Source: Aequorivita antarctica
GTDB taxonomy: Bacteria; Bacteroidota; Bacteroidia; Flavobacteriales; Flavobacteriaceae
Reading direction: 5' to 3'
Assembly: GCF_007997155.1 (NCBI RefSeq)
Contig: NZ_VORT01000001.1
Location: 1 to 64,000, forward strand
DNA: 64,000 nucleotides
Position numbers and translations under genes: made by a program. This document shows, one piece after another, positions 15,544 to 24,345 of this stretch (the first letter of the stretch is position 1; the number at the start of each line of letters is the position of its first letter). Under the pieces are notes generated by a model. That model worked only from the letters and a program-made list of their open reading frames with translations. It was not told where the DNA came from and did no database searches.

Positions 15544-16500
15544 ATGCCGCTAATTAAAAGCAATTACAAACCTTTATTTCCCTTTAAAAATGGACACTTC
15601 TCAACTATTTATTCTGCGAAACTTCGCCCTTCACCCAATTTAGTCCAACAACGAGAACGCTTGCAATTGCCAGACGGCGATTTTATGGATATCGATTGGT
15701 CCTTTGCCAATAAGCCGTCGCGGAAAGTTGCAATCCTGCTCCACGGTCTCGAAGGTAACGCCCAGCGAACCTATATGAAGGGGCAAGCCAGAATTTTAAA
15801 TCAAAACGGTTGGGATGCAGCAGCCGTAAATTTTCGGGGCTGTAGCGGTGAAGATAATCTTTCCTATCAATCCTATAACGCAGGAAAAACTGACGATTTG
15901 GAAGCGATTATTAATCATATTCTTAAAAAAGACAAATACACCGAAATAACTTTAGTAGGTTTTAGTTTGGGGGGCAATTTACTTTTAAAGTATTTGGGAG
16001 AACGCGAATCTTTTCCGAAGGAAATTAAAAAAGCCGTAGCCATTTCAACCCCTTTAAGTTTAAAGGGTTCTTTGGAATCATTAAATGAGTTTTCCAATTG
16101 GGTTTATAGAAATTCCTTTTTGTTCGATCTTCGGAAAAAGTACAAAACCAAAATGAAGGATTTCCCTGAAAAAATGACGGCTTCAGATTATAAAAAAATC
16201 ACCTCCCTTTTGGAGTTCGATAATATTTATACCGCCCCAGCACACGGTTTTAAAGATGCTTTAGATTATTACGAAAAGAACAGCAGCCTACAGTTTCTTC
16301 CGAATATCCAAATTCCTGTCTTTATTTTGAATTCCGAAAACGACAGTTTCCTTTCTTCGGAATGTTATCCAACAGAATTGGTTTCAACTATGAAAAACCT
16401 CCACCTCGAAATTCCAAAATACGGCGGCCACGTGGGTTTTCATCAAACAAATAAATTGTATTACAGTGAAAAACGTGCGGTGCAATTCTTGAATGAATAA
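15544..16500 (+). CDS. YheT-family alpha/beta hydrolase
   Basis: A 318-residue hydrolase of the YheT/EMB8 group. The N-terminal extension FKNGHFSTIYSAKLR is typical of the group. The fold follows with the oxyanion loop ILLHGLEGNAQRTYMKG, NFRGCSGE, the nucleophile serine in VGFSLGGNLLLKYLG, an acid in LNSENDSFLS and the histidine in YGGHVGFHQ. So a complete Ser-Asp-His triad is present. Natural substrates are not established. Single gene with 80 bp before yicC. Confidence 0.85.
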   Translation: MPLIKSNYKPLFPFKNGHFSTIYSAKLRPSPNLVQQRERLQLPDGDFMDIDWSFANKPSRKVAILLHGLEGNAQRTYMKGQARILNQNGWDAAAVNFRGCSGEDNLSYQSYNAGKTDDLEAIINHILKKDKYTEITLVGFSLGGNLLLKYLGERESFPKEIKKAVAISTPLSLKGSLESLNEFSNWVYRNSFLFDLRKKYKTKMKDFPEKMTASDYKKITSLLEFDNIYTAPAHGFKDALDYYEKNSSLQFLPNIQIPVFILNSENDSFLSSECYPTELVSTMKNLHLEIPKYGGHVGFHQTNKLYYSEKRAVQFLNE

Positions 16501-16552
16501 TTCAGTTTAAAACCCTCACGCCTCAAACCCACAACCTACCGCCTAATTTTAT

Positions 16553-16560
16553 TACCTTTG
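16553..16560 (+). promoter_or_regulatory. -7 promoter box of yicC-gmk-nadD
   Basis: TACCTTTG matches TAnnTTTG and is 19 bases before the yicC ATG at 16580, implying a short leader. Confidence 0.5.
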
Positions 16561-16579
16561 CCTTCACAAAATTAGGAAT

Positions 16580-17437
16580 ATGATCCAATCCATGACGGGC
16601 TACGGCAAAGAAATTATTCAACTGCCATCCAAAACTATTACCATTGAAATTAAATCGCTTAACAGTAAAGGACTTGACCTCAACACACGTGTGCCTTCGG
16701 CCTATCGTGAAAAAGAGCTTGAAATCCGTGACTTGCTAGCTAAATCATTGCAGCGTGGAAAAGTAGATTTTTCACTTTACATTGAAGTTACGGGCGAAGC
16801 AGTTACAACCCAACTTAACGAAAGCGTTGTTAAACAATACATAAAACAATTGGCGAACGTTGTAAATGGTGATCCCGTGGAGCTTTTAAAAATGGCGGTA
16901 CGTATGCCCGATGCCATGAAAACAGAGCGCGAAGAAATAGATGAAAAGGAATATGAAACCATTCTAAAAGGAATTGACAGCGCATTGGAGGCCATCAACA
17001 AGTATAGAACCGACGAAGGTTTGGTATTGGAAAATGACTTTTTGGATCGCTCTAAAACCATTTCAAAATTGCTAGATGAAGTGATTGCCTTGGATCCCGA
17101 AAGGATTGACGGTGTAAAAGAAAGACTTCGCAAAGCGGTTGCTGATTTAAAGGAAAAAGTGGACGAAAACCGTTTTGAGCAGGAATTGATCTACTATCTT
17201 GAAAAATACGACATCACCGAAGAAAAAGTGCGTTTAAAAAATCACCTCGATTATTTTGAACAATCACTGAATTCGCACGATTCAAACGGAAAAAAATTAG
17301 GGTTTATCACTCAGGAAATTGGCCGTGAAATCAATACCATAGGCAGCAAGGCAAATTATGCGCCCATGCAACAAGTAGTGGTGCAAATGAAGGACGAGCT
17401 GGAAAAAATAAAGGAACAAGCACTTAACGTTCTATAG
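16580..17437 (+). CDS. yicC: YicC family endoribonuclease
   Basis: 285 residues. The N-terminal YicC domain begins MIQSMTGYGKEIIQLPSKTITIEIKSLN (the SMTG.G and E.KS.N pattern is diagnostic), with VPSAYREKELEIRDLLAKSLQRGKVDF. The C-terminal DUF1732 domain contains DENRFEQELIYYLEKYDITEEKVRLKNHL and KKLGFITQEIGREINTIGSKA. Family members are metal-dependent endoribonucleases that influence small-RNA turnover. It abuts gmk with no gap, the usual bacterial pairing. Confidence 0.9.
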   Translation: MIQSMTGYGKEIIQLPSKTITIEIKSLNSKGLDLNTRVPSAYREKELEIRDLLAKSLQRGKVDFSLYIEVTGEAVTTQLNESVVKQYIKQLANVVNGDPVELLKMAVRMPDAMKTEREEIDEKEYETILKGIDSALEAINKYRTDEGLVLENDFLDRSKTISKLLDEVIALDPERIDGVKERLRKAVADLKEKVDENRFEQELIYYLEKYDITEEKVRLKNHLDYFEQSLNSHDSNGKKLGFITQEIGREINTIGSKANYAPMQQVVVQMKDELEKIKEQALNVL

Positions 17438-18010
17438 ATGGAAGGAGGGAAATTGATAGTGTTTTCGGCACCCTCTGGCAGTGGAAAAACCACAATTGTG
17501 CAGCATTTGTTGAAACAAGAAGATCTCAACTTGGAGTTTTCAGTTTCCTGTACTTCTCGGGAACCTCGCGGTGATGAAAAACACGGAGAAAATTACTATT
17601 TCATTTCACTCAAAGAATTTAAGCAGCACATCAAAAACGATGATTTTTTGGAGTGGGAAGAAGTGTATCGCGACAATTTTTACGGCACCTTGAAAAGTGA
17701 AGTGAAGCGTATTTGGAGCCATGGCAAAAACGTAATTTTTGACATTGACGTTGTTGGCGGACTTCGCATTAAAAAGAAATACCCCGATAAAACCTTGGCT
17801 GTTTTCGTAAAACCTCCGAGCATTGACGAGCTGAAAATCAGACTCAAAAAACGCAAGACTGAAAGCGATGAACGCATCAATATGCGTATTGCAAAAGCTT
17901 CAGTGGAATTGGCTACAGCACCACAGTTTGACTATATAATCAAAAACCACGATTTGGAAACGGCTCTAAACGAAGCACACGATTTGGTGGAGGGTTTTAT
18001 AAAACAATAA
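17438..18010 (+). CDS. gmk: Guanylate kinase
   Basis: A 190-residue cytosolic kinase that phosphorylates GMP to GDP with ATP. Motifs are the P-loop SAPSGSGKTT (residues about 9-18), the GMP-binding CTSREPRGDEKHGENYYF, FLEWEEVYRDNFYGT, and the lid region LKKRKTESDERINMR. The length is normal. Its ATG starts one base after the yicC stop, and nadD follows 17 bases later, so the three genes form one transcription unit. Confidence 0.95.
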   Translation: MEGGKLIVFSAPSGSGKTTIVQHLLKQEDLNLEFSVSCTSREPRGDEKHGENYYFISLKEFKQHIKNDDFLEWEEVYRDNFYGTLKSEVKRIWSHGKNVIFDIDVVGGLRIKKKYPDKTLAVFVKPPSIDELKIRLKKRKTESDERINMRIAKASVELATAPQFDYIIKNHDLETALNEAHDLVEGFIKQ

Positions 18011-18027
18011 AAAGCAACATCTAAAAT

Positions 18028-18618
18028 TTGAAATCTTCAAAAAAAATAGGACTCTATTTCGGCACTTTCAACCCAATACACGTTGGGCATTTGATAATTG
18101 CCAACCACTTGGTGGAGTTCAGCGATTTGGATGAAGTTTGGTTTGTAGTAACTCCTCACAATCCCTTAAAAAAGAAAAAAACACTTTTGGAAGATCATCA
18201 TCGGCTTGCAATGGTTCGCATTGCTGTTGAAAATTATCCAAAATTGCAAGCAAGTAACGTGGAATTTGATCTTCCGCAGCCAAATTACACTGTGAATACT
18301 CTGGCTTATTTGGAAGAAAAATATCCCGAAAAAAACTTCTGTTTAATTATGGGCGAGGACAACTTGAAAAGTTTCCCGAAGTGGAAAAACTATGAGATTA
18401 TTTTAGAACGCTATTCAATTTATATTTATCCCAGAATTTCCGAAGGAACTTTGGAAACGCAATTCGAGAATCACAAAAAGATAAAAAAGATTGATGCCCC
18501 AATTATTGAACTTTCTTCAACATTTATCCGCAAAGGCATAAAATCTGGAAAAAACATTCGCCCTATGCTTTCGACGGAAGTTTGGAAGTATTTGGATGAG
18601 ATGAATTTCTATAAATAA
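18028..18618 (+). CDS. nadD: Nicotinate-nucleotide adenylyltransferase
   Basis: A 196-residue enzyme that adenylates nicotinate mononucleotide in NAD synthesis. The nucleotidyltransferase motif GTFNPIHVGHL (GxFxPxHxGH) is at residues about 12-22, and the ATP-binding SSTFIRKGI is near the C-terminus; WFVVTPHNPLKKKKTLLEDHHRLAMV is the NaMN-side segment. The start is TTG at 18028, since no ATG precedes the first strand. Last gene of the yicC-gmk-nadD operon. Confidence 0.92.
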   Translation: MKSSKKIGLYFGTFNPIHVGHLIIANHLVEFSDLDEVWFVVTPHNPLKKKKTLLEDHHRLAMVRIAVENYPKLQASNVEFDLPQPNYTVNTLAYLEEKYPEKNFCLIMGEDNLKSFPKWKNYEIILERYSIYIYPRISEGTLETQFENHKKIKKIDAPIIELSSTFIRKGIKSGKNIRPMLSTEVWKYLDEMNFYK

Positions 18619-18626
18619 AAAACCGC

Positions 18627-18655
18627 CCCACCAAATTAACACTTGGGGAGCGGCC
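18627..18655 (-). terminator. GC-rich hairpin oriented as a minus-strand terminator
   Basis: CCGCCCCACCAA and TTGGGGAGCGG pair with one bulge and one mismatch. The run of six A residues just before the left arm becomes a T-run only on the minus strand, so the hairpin would stop transcripts coming from the right. No annotated minus-strand gene lies there. Confidence 0.5.
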
Positions 18656-18826
18656 TCAACTAAATAACCAACCAAAATCATTGAAACTACTTTCGTATTC
18701 AAGGGTAAACCCATTTCAATAATCAAAACCCATAACGCCATAAATCAAGGAATGATTGTGCTGCCATTCTTAAGCTATTGTTAAAAGTTTCATCTGATGA
18801 CAGTAATTGTTTTTCATAGGACAGAT

Positions 18827-18882
18827 GGAACATCCGAATCTTCTTTTTCCCTTCTGATTTAAAATAGAGTAATGGATGTTTT
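18827..18882. repeat. Long-hairpin element, copy 3
   Basis: GGAACATCCG (18827-18836) pairs with TGGATGTTTT (18873-18882) over 10 positions including three G-T pairs, around a 36-base loop. The left flank ACAGAT matches the AGAT flank of the other copies. Stem bases differ from the other copies but pairing is kept. Confidence 0.55.
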
Positions 18883-18895
18883 GGCAGATATTATG

Positions 18896-18903
18896 TACTT
18901 TTG
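18896..18903 (+). promoter_or_regulatory. -7 promoter box of gpsA
   Basis: TACTTTTG fits TAnnTTTG and lies 18 bases before the gpsA ATG, directly after the hairpin element. Confidence 0.5.
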
Positions 18904-18921
18904 ATTTATTAATTCAATTAA

Positions 18922-19926
18922 ATGTCAGACAAACCAAAATTTGCAGTCTTTGGCGGGGGAAGCTGGGCCACGGCAATTGTAAAAATGCTCTGTGAAAACC
19001 TAGACGAAGTAGGTTGGTATATGCGCAGTAAGTCTTCCGTAGATTTTATAAAGAAGAACAACCACAACCCAAACTATTTAAGTTCAGTGGAGTTTAACCT
19101 GAAACAATTAAAACTCAGCACAGACATTAATGAGACAGTCTCCAATGCCGATTATCTAATCTTCGTAATTCCTTCAGCCTTCCTTAGCCAAGAACTTGAA
19201 AAACTGACGGCTTCTTTAGAAGACAAAGTAGTTTTTTCAGCCATTAAAGGCATTGTTCCCGAAACCAGTCTGATTGTTGGTGACCACTTTAATACGCATT
19301 ATAAAGTTCCGTTTAATAACATTGGTGTTATCTCTGGTCCTTGTCACGCTGAAGAAGTTGCGCTTGAAAGACTTTCCTATTTAACCATAGCAAGTGCAGA
19401 CGCAGAAAAGGCAAAATGTCTTGCATCGGTATTAAGCAGTGATTATATTAAATGCAACATCAGCGACGACGTTTTAGGTACTGAATATGCCGCCATGCTT
19501 AAAAACATTTACGCTGTTGCCGCAGGAATTGCACATGGCCTTGGCTATGGCGACAATTTCCAAAGCGTTTTGATGAGCAACGCCATCCGCGAGATGAAAA
19601 AGTATGTGAAAAAAGTTCACAAAATGAAACGTGATATTAATGACTCTGCTTATTTGGGCGATTTGTTAGTTACGGGCTATTCCTTGTTTAGCCGAAACAG
19701 AATGTTCGGAACAATGATTGGAAAAGGCTACACCGTCAAAAGCGCCCAAATGGAACTGAGCCAAATAGCCGAAGGTTATTACGCTACAAAAAGCGCTTAT
19801 AATCTCAACCAGCAAAAGGGAAAGAAAAAGGCCAAAACCCCAATAATAGATGCTGTTTACGCAATTCTTTATGAAAATAAGGATCCCAGAAAGATATTTA
19901 AAAAGCTAACGGAAAAGTTGGATTAA
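18922..19926 (+). CDS. gpsA: Glycerol-3-phosphate dehydrogenase [NAD(P)+]
   Basis: 334 residues. The enzyme reduces dihydroxyacetone phosphate to sn-glycerol 3-phosphate for phospholipid synthesis. The Rossmann motif FAVFGGGSWATAIVKML is at the N-terminus, followed by GWYMRSKS, DYLIFVIPSAFL, and the catalytic region SGPCHAEEVA, LKNIYAVAAGIAHGLGYGDNF with the conserved lysine, and YLGDLLVTGYSLFSRNRMFG. The length and motifs are normal. Monocistronic, with a promoter box in front and a strong terminator behind. Confidence 0.93.
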   Translation: MSDKPKFAVFGGGSWATAIVKMLCENLDEVGWYMRSKSSVDFIKKNNHNPNYLSSVEFNLKQLKLSTDINETVSNADYLIFVIPSAFLSQELEKLTASLEDKVVFSAIKGIVPETSLIVGDHFNTHYKVPFNNIGVISGPCHAEEVALERLSYLTIASADAEKAKCLASVLSSDYIKCNISDDVLGTEYAAMLKNIYAVAAGIAHGLGYGDNFQSVLMSNAIREMKKYVKKVHKMKRDINDSAYLGDLLVTGYSLFSRNRMFGTMIGKGYTVKSAQMELSQIAEGYYATKSAYNLNQQKGKKKAKTPIIDAVYAILYENKDPRKIFKKLTEKLD

Positions 19927-19932
19927 AAAAAA

Positions 19933-19960
19933 GCCCCGCTACTAGTAGCGGGGCTTTTTT
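19933..19960. terminator. Strong bidirectional terminator
   Basis: GCCCCGCTAC (19933-19942) pairs perfectly with GTAGCGGGGC (19945-19954), flanked by an A-run on the left and a T-run on the right. It serves gpsA and the convergent peptidase gene. Confidence 0.9.
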
Positions 19961-22122
19961 TAATTTTTAATGTCTTTATTGATTTTTTCGGGTAAGTCTT
20001 CATAACCCATATTAAAAAGGGTAAATCCAAAAATATCGGCATATTGCTCAATAGTTTTACTTACTGGCGTTCCCGCTCCGTGGCCGGCATCGGTTTCAAT
20101 TCGTATTAAAACAGGATTGTTTCCTGTTTGTTTCGATTGAAGTTCAGCAGCGAATTTAAAACTGTGCGCTGGCACCACCCTATCGTCATGGTCGCCAGTG
20201 GTAATCAATGTTGCAGGATATGCAACCCCTTCTTTTACATTGTGCAATGGCGAATATCCTTTTAAATATTCAAACATTTCTTTGTTATCTTCTGCTGTTC
20301 CGTAATCATACGCCCAACCAGCACCAGCCGTGAAAGTGTGGTAACGAAGCATATCCAAAACTCCAACTGCGGGAAGCGCTACTTTCATCAAATCGGGTCT
20401 TTGGGTCATTGTTGCTCCTACTAACAAACCTCCGTTTGAACCACCACGGATTGCAAGATAATCGCTAGAGGTGTAATTGTTTTTGATTAAATATTCAGCC
20501 GCAGCTATAAAATCATCAAACACATTTTGTTTCTTCATCTGTGTACCGCCGTTGTGCCATTTTTCACCATATTCGCCACCGCCACGTAAGTTTGGCACTG
20601 CATATATACCGCCTTGTTCCATCCATACCGCATTAGCAATACTAAAACTTGGAGTTAAGCTGATGTTGAATCCACCATAACCGTATAGTATCGTTGGATT
20701 TTTCCCATCCATTTTCAAGCCTTTTTTGTGGGTAATAATCATCGGGATTTTTGTTCCATCCTTGGAAGTATAGAAAACCTGATGGCTTTCGTAGTTTTCT
20801 GGGTTGAAATCTATTTCGGGTTTTATGTGTAATTCTGAAGCGCCACTCGCAATATCATATTTATAAATGCTTCCGGGAGTTACATAATTTGTGAAGGAAT
20901 AATACAGTTCCTTTTCTTCCTCTTTTGTTCCGAAACCACCGGCGGAACCTACCCCAGGAAGTTTAATTTCTCGAATCAATTTCCCATCATAATCATACTG
21001 CATCACTTTTGAAACCGCATCGACCATATAATTGGCAAAAATATTTCCACCACCAGTGTTGGCAGAAAGCACATTTTCAGTTTCAGGAAGAAACTCCTTC
21101 CAATTATCTGGAGTCGGATTTTCAGCATCTACAGTAACAATTTTTTTGTTCGGTGCGTTCCTATTGGTAACGATGTATAGTTTGGAACCAACATTCTCCA
21201 TAATGAAAGTATCTGAATCAGTATCGTTCAAAATGGTAACAAATTTAGAATCTGGTTTTGTAAGATCTTTTATAAAAAGTTTATTTCCCGTGGTTGAAGT
21301 ACTTGCCCTGATAATTAAATAATGGTTGTCTTCGGTTACACTTCCGTTTATGTAGCGGTGCTTTTCTTCAGGTGTTGCGCCAAAAATAACTTTATCGTCA
21401 CTTTGAGGTGTACCTAATTTATGATAATACACTTTGTGTTGATCGGTCTTTGCTGAAAGTTCACTGCCTTTTGGTTTGTCATAACTAGAATAATAGAATC
21501 CATCTTCTCCCTTCCACGAAAGCCCACTAAATTTAATGTCTTTCAAAGTATCGCCTACCAATTCCCTAGTTTCGGTTTTCATTATCAACACTTTGCGCCA
21601 GTCGCTTCCACCTTCAGAAATGCTGTATGCTAATTTGCTTCCGTCCTTGGAAAAACTAGTTTCGCCCAAAGAGATTGTTCCATCCTCCTTAAAAGTGTTA
21701 GGATCTAAAAATATTTCAGCGGTGTTTGGATCTTCTCCAGTTTTATAACGGTAGATAACATATTGATTTTGCAGCCCGTCATTTTTGTAGAAATAAGTAT
21801 AGTTCCCTTCATGAAATGGTGCGCCTACTTTTTCATAATTCCAAAGATCGGAAAGACGGTTTTTTAATTCTTCCCGGAAAGGTATTTTGTTCAAATAATC
21901 AAAAGTTACTTCGTTTTCAGCCTTTACCCACGCTGCGGTTTCCTCGCTACGGTCGTCTTCCAGCCAACGGTATGGGTCTTTTACCTCAACACCAAAGTAG
22001 GTGTCCACGGTATCTATTTTTTTTGTCTGCGGATAGGTCACGGAAATTACTTCTTTTTTAGGTTCTTCTTTGCAGCCAACAAAGGCAAGGATTAAAATTG
22101 CAGGAACGATTAAAAACTTCAT
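19960..22122 (-). CDS. Prolyl oligopeptidase family (S9) serine peptidase, lipoprotein
   Basis: 720 residues with a lipoprotein signal (ILILAFVGC, cysteine at 17), so it is anchored in the envelope. The N-terminal propeller starts with [20 protein letters not shown], a classic S9A opening. The C-terminal hydrolase has the nucleophile S562 in [11 protein letters not shown], the acid in GDHDDRVVP (about residue 646) and the histidine in DAGHGAG (H681). S9A enzymes cut after proline in peptides shorter than about 30 residues. A promoter box precedes it. Monocistronic. Confidence 0.92.
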   Translation of the reverse strand: MKFLIVPAILILAFVGCKEEPKKEVISVTYPQTKKIDTVDTYFGVEVKDPYRWLEDDRSEETAAWVKAENEVTFDYLNKIPFREELKNRLSDLWNYEKVGAPFHEGNYTYFYKNDGLQNQYVIYRYKTGEDPNTAEIFLDPNTFKEDGTISLGETSFSKDGSKLAYSISEGGSDWRKVLIMKTETRELVGDTLKDIKFSGLSWKGEDGFYYSSYDKPKGSELSAKTDQHKVYYHKLGTPQSDDKVIFGATPEEKHRYINGSVTEDNHYLIIRASTSTTGNKLFIKDLTKPDSKFVTILNDTDSDTFIMENVGSKLYIVTNRNAPNKKIVTVDAENPTPDNWKEFLPETENVLSANTGGGNIFANYMVDAVSKVMQYDYDGKLIREIKLPGVGSAGGFGTKEEEKELYYSFTNYVTPGSIYKYDIASGASELHIKPEIDFNPENYESHQVFYTSKDGTKIPMIITHKKGLKMDGKNPTILYGYGGFNISLTPSFSIANAVWMEQGGIYAVPNLRGGGEYGEKWHNGGTQMKKQNVFDDFIAAAEYLIKNNYTSSDYLAIRGGSNGGLLVGATMTQRPDLMKVALPAVGVLDMLRYHTFTAGAGWAYDYGTAEDNKEMFEYLKGYSPLHNVKEGVAYPATLITTGDHDDRVVPAHSFKFAAELQSKQTGNNPVLIRIETDAGHGAGTPVSKTIEQYADIFGFTLFNMGYEDLPEKINKDIKN

Positions 22123-22145
22123 AAGATTTTATTTTTTACGAAATG

Positions 22146-22153
22146 CAAATGTA
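22146..22153 (-). promoter_or_regulatory. -7 promoter box of the S9 peptidase gene
   Basis: On the minus strand TACATTTG fits TAnnTTTG, 23 bases before the ATG. Confidence 0.5.
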
Positions 22154-22191
22154 CATTTTTTAAATGTATAGAAAATAGTAGAGAAAAGAAA

Positions 22192-22214
22192 AAGGCCTCC
22201 ATTTCGGAAGCCTT
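22192..22214 (-). terminator. Terminator of the DoxX-like gene
   Basis: AAGGCCTCC (22192-22200) pairs with GGAAGCCTT (22206-22214), with one G-T pair. On the minus strand a T-run follows. Confidence 0.65.
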
Positions 22215-22237
22215 CATTTTAACAAAAACATTCAATT

Positions 22238-22618
22238 TCAGAGAAATAATGGTCTGTAAACTTTCCAATGTTTGTAGATCAATATAGCGTTTAAAGCCAA
22301 GATCACTATAGCTATAATAAGCCCTGGTGTATCCATAAACAAATGGAATAGCAAAATATTCAACGTGATAGGCGCAAGTAATAGTAAAGCAAATGGCACC
22401 CATTTGTTAAACAGCAGGAGCAATCCAATAAAGAGTTCAAAAACTCCAACAACTTTCAGAATGTATCCTGTGTTGCTGAGAGAATCAATAAAAATAGCAG
22501 CATCTCCTGTATAGATATGCGTTGGCATAAAGTTGAAGTGCATCAGTTTGCTCAGTCCAAAAAATATTAATCCCAAGCCTAATATAATTCTTAGGATTTT
22601 AGTAAAAGTTGAATTCAT
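22238..22618 (-). CDS. DoxX-like small membrane protein
   Basis: 126 residues with four predicted membrane helices: LRIILGLGLIFFGLSKLMHF, GYILKVVGVFELFIGLLLLF, VPFALLLLAPITLNILLFHL and PGLIIAIVILALNAILIY. The pattern GLIFFGLSKLMHF and the VGVFELFIGLLLL helix fit the DoxX/DoxD-like family, whose members sit in the inner membrane and have been tied to redox or stress functions without a fixed biochemical role. Monocistronic between its own terminator and that of asd. Confidence 0.7.
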   Translation of the reverse strand: MNSTFTKILRIILGLGLIFFGLSKLMHFNFMPTHIYTGDAAIFIDSLSNTGYILKVVGVFELFIGLLLLFNKWVPFALLLLAPITLNILLFHLFMDTPGLIIAIVILALNAILIYKHWKVYRPLFL

Positions 22619-22661
22619 AGGCTTTAGGTTTAAAGGTTAATCCTTAAAGATACTGAAAAAT

Positions 22662-22695
22662 AAAAAATGCACCTTTAAAAAAAGTGCATTTTTTT
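22662..22695 (-). terminator. Terminator of asd
   Basis: AAAAAATGCAC (22662-22672) pairs with GTGCATTTTTTT (22684-22695). Both flanks are homopolymeric, so it can act in either direction. Confidence 0.75.
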
Positions 22696-22736
22696 AACAA
22701 ATCTTTAAAAAGATTCCTTTATTTTATCTTAAAAAA

Positions 22737-23726
22737 CTAAACGAGATTGTTGTTCAACAAATATTCTGCTATTTGAACAGCATTGGTTGCAGCACCTTTC
22801 CGAAGGTTATCACTCACTATCCACATATTTAGGGTATTGGGTTGCGTTTCATCACGACGAATGCGCCCAACGAAAACATCGTCTTTGTCGTGTGCGTAAA
22901 TTGGCATTGGGTAAGTGTTGGTGTCTGGGTTATCCTGAACAGTGATCCCTGGAGTTTGGTGCAGAATTCTGCGGATATCTCCCAATTCAAAATCATTTTC
23001 AAACTGAACATTTACAGCCTCACTATGGCCTCCTGCGGTTGGAATACGAACGGCTGTTGCAGTAACTGAAAACGTGCGGTCACCCAATATTTTTTGTGGC
23101 TCGCGTGCCAATTTCATTTCTTCTTTGGTGTAGCCATTAGGCTCAAAAACATCGCAATGCGGTATTGCGTTTCGGTGGATTGGGTATGGGTAAGCCATTT
23201 CCCCTTTTATTCCAGCCATTTCATTCTCCATTTGCTGAACGGCTTTAACGCCAGTCCCAGAAACAGATTGGTAGGTGGAAACAACTACCCTTTTCATCTT
23301 ATATTTTTTATGAAGCGGCGCTAAAGCCATTACCAACTGTATGGTTGAACAATTTGGGTTGGCTATTATTTTATCGTCTTTGGTCAGCAAATGTGCGTTG
23401 ATTTCGGGAATGATTAGTTTTTTATCGGCTTCCATTCTCCATGCAGAAGAATTGTCGATTACAGTAGTTCCAGCCTCCACAAATTTTGGCGCCCATTCTA
23501 AGGAGATGCTTCCGCCAGCAGAAAAAATGGCGATGTTGGGTTTTGCAGCAACGGCCTCTTCTAAACCGATTACTTTATGATTTTTCCCTTTAAAAGAAAT
23601 TTCCTTCCCCACAGATTTTTCCGAAGCTACCAAAAGTAGTTCGTCAATTGGGAAATTTCGTTCGTTCAACACTTTTAACATTACTTCGCCAACCATTCCA
23701 GTGGCTCCTACCAAAGCTAATTTCAT
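22737..23726 (-). CDS. asd: Aspartate-semialdehyde dehydrogenase
   Basis: 329 residues. The enzyme makes aspartate semialdehyde from aspartyl phosphate, feeding lysine/diaminopimelate, threonine and methionine synthesis. The NADP-binding motif VGATGMVGEVML is at residues 6-17, the catalytic cysteine is C126 in IANPNCSTIQLV, and the downstream part has STYQSVSGTGVKAVQQ and the active-site histidine in AGGHSEAVNVQF. Length is typical. Preceded by a TACTTTTG promoter box and followed by its own terminator. Confidence 0.95.
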   Translation of the reverse strand: MKLALVGATGMVGEVMLKVLNERNFPIDELLLVASEKSVGKEISFKGKNHKVIGLEEAVAAKPNIAIFSAGGSISLEWAPKFVEAGTTVIDNSSAWRMEADKKLIIPEINAHLLTKDDKIIANPNCSTIQLVMALAPLHKKYKMKRVVVSTYQSVSGTGVKAVQQMENEMAGIKGEMAYPYPIHRNAIPHCDVFEPNGYTKEEMKLAREPQKILGDRTFSVTATAVRIPTAGGHSEAVNVQFENDFELGDIRRILHQTPGITVQDNPDTNTYPMPIYAHDKDDVFVGRIRRDETQPNTLNMWIVSDNLRKGAATNAVQIAEYLLNNNLV

Positions 23727-23743
23727 TTTAATTGAATTTTACG

Positions 23744-23751
23744 CAAAAGTA
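23744..23751 (-). promoter_or_regulatory. -7 promoter box of asd
   Basis: On the minus strand TACTTTTG fits TAnnTTTG, 17 bases before the ATG. Confidence 0.5.
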
Positions 23752-23792
23752 GTTTATAGCAAGTTATTTTTTCTGAATTAAAGGAAAAAAAG

Positions 23793-23823
23793 AACCCTCC
23801 AAAGCTTTAGGCGAAGAAGGGTT
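23793..23823 (-). terminator. Terminator of mscL
   Basis: AACCCTCC pairs with the GAAGGGTT region with a single mismatch. On the minus strand the hairpin is followed by seven T residues. Confidence 0.65.
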
Positions 23824-23859
23824 TAAGGTTAGAATATGTAATGCAGCGGTGGCTGAAAT

Positions 23860-24270
23860 TTATTTTTTTCTTAGTTCGTCGCGGATTTCTTTTAATAAAT
23901 CTACTTCTGATGGGCCTGGAGGTGGTGCTGGAGCTTCTACTTTTTTGGCTCTTACTTTTGCGTATGCCTTAACAATTAAAAACAATACAAAACCAACGAT
24001 TACCAAGTTTATCAAAGCATTGATCCACCTTCCGTACATAACAGCATTTTCAGGTTTGGCAACTTCACCATCTGGGCCAATTACAGCCGGATCAAGCACG
24101 TATTTAAGGTCCGCAAAATCCATTCCACCAGTAAAATGGCCAACGAGTGGCATAATCATGTCATTTGTAAATCCTGTAACAACAAGCCCCACAGCGCCTG
24201 CCAAGATTACAGCAACGGCAAGGTCTACCACGTTGCCGGTCATAATAAAATCTCTAAATTCTTTTAACAT
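23860..24270 (-). CDS. mscL: Large-conductance mechanosensitive channel MscL
   Basis: 136 residues. The pentameric inner-membrane channel opens under membrane tension to release solutes during hypo-osmotic shock. The N-terminal helix and TM1 are evident (FRDFIMTGNVVDLAVAVILAGAVGLVVTGF), then FTNDMIMPLVG, a periplasmic loop with ADLKYVLDPAVIGPDGE, TM2 (INALINLVIVGFVLFLIVKAY) and a C-terminal helix (SEVDLLKEIRDELRKK). All parts of the family are present. Monocistronic. Confidence 0.95.
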   Translation of the reverse strand: MLKEFRDFIMTGNVVDLAVAVILAGAVGLVVTGFTNDMIMPLVGHFTGGMDFADLKYVLDPAVIGPDGEVAKPENAVMYGRWINALINLVIVGFVLFLIVKAYAKVRAKKVEAPAPPPGPSEVDLLKEIRDELRKK

Positions 24271-24312
24271 GTTGATTGGTTTTAGAAGTTAATAGCTACT
24301 AAAATACTCAAA

Positions 24313-24341
24313 AGAATTCATTAATTTAAAAAATGAATTCT
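24313..24341 (-). terminator. Terminator of alr
   Basis: AGAATTCATT (24313-24322) and AATGAATTCT (24332-24341) form a perfect 10-pair stem; TTTT follows on the minus strand. Confidence 0.6.
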
Positions 24342-24345
24342 AATA

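Larger units (their letters stand above)
18656..18921. other. Intergenic region without a gene, upstream of gpsA
   Basis: Together with the hairpin before it this is a 303-base gap. It holds long-hairpin element copy 3 (18827-18882) and a TACTTTTG -7 box (18896-18903). No convincing coding frame was seen in the rest. Confidence 0.5.
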
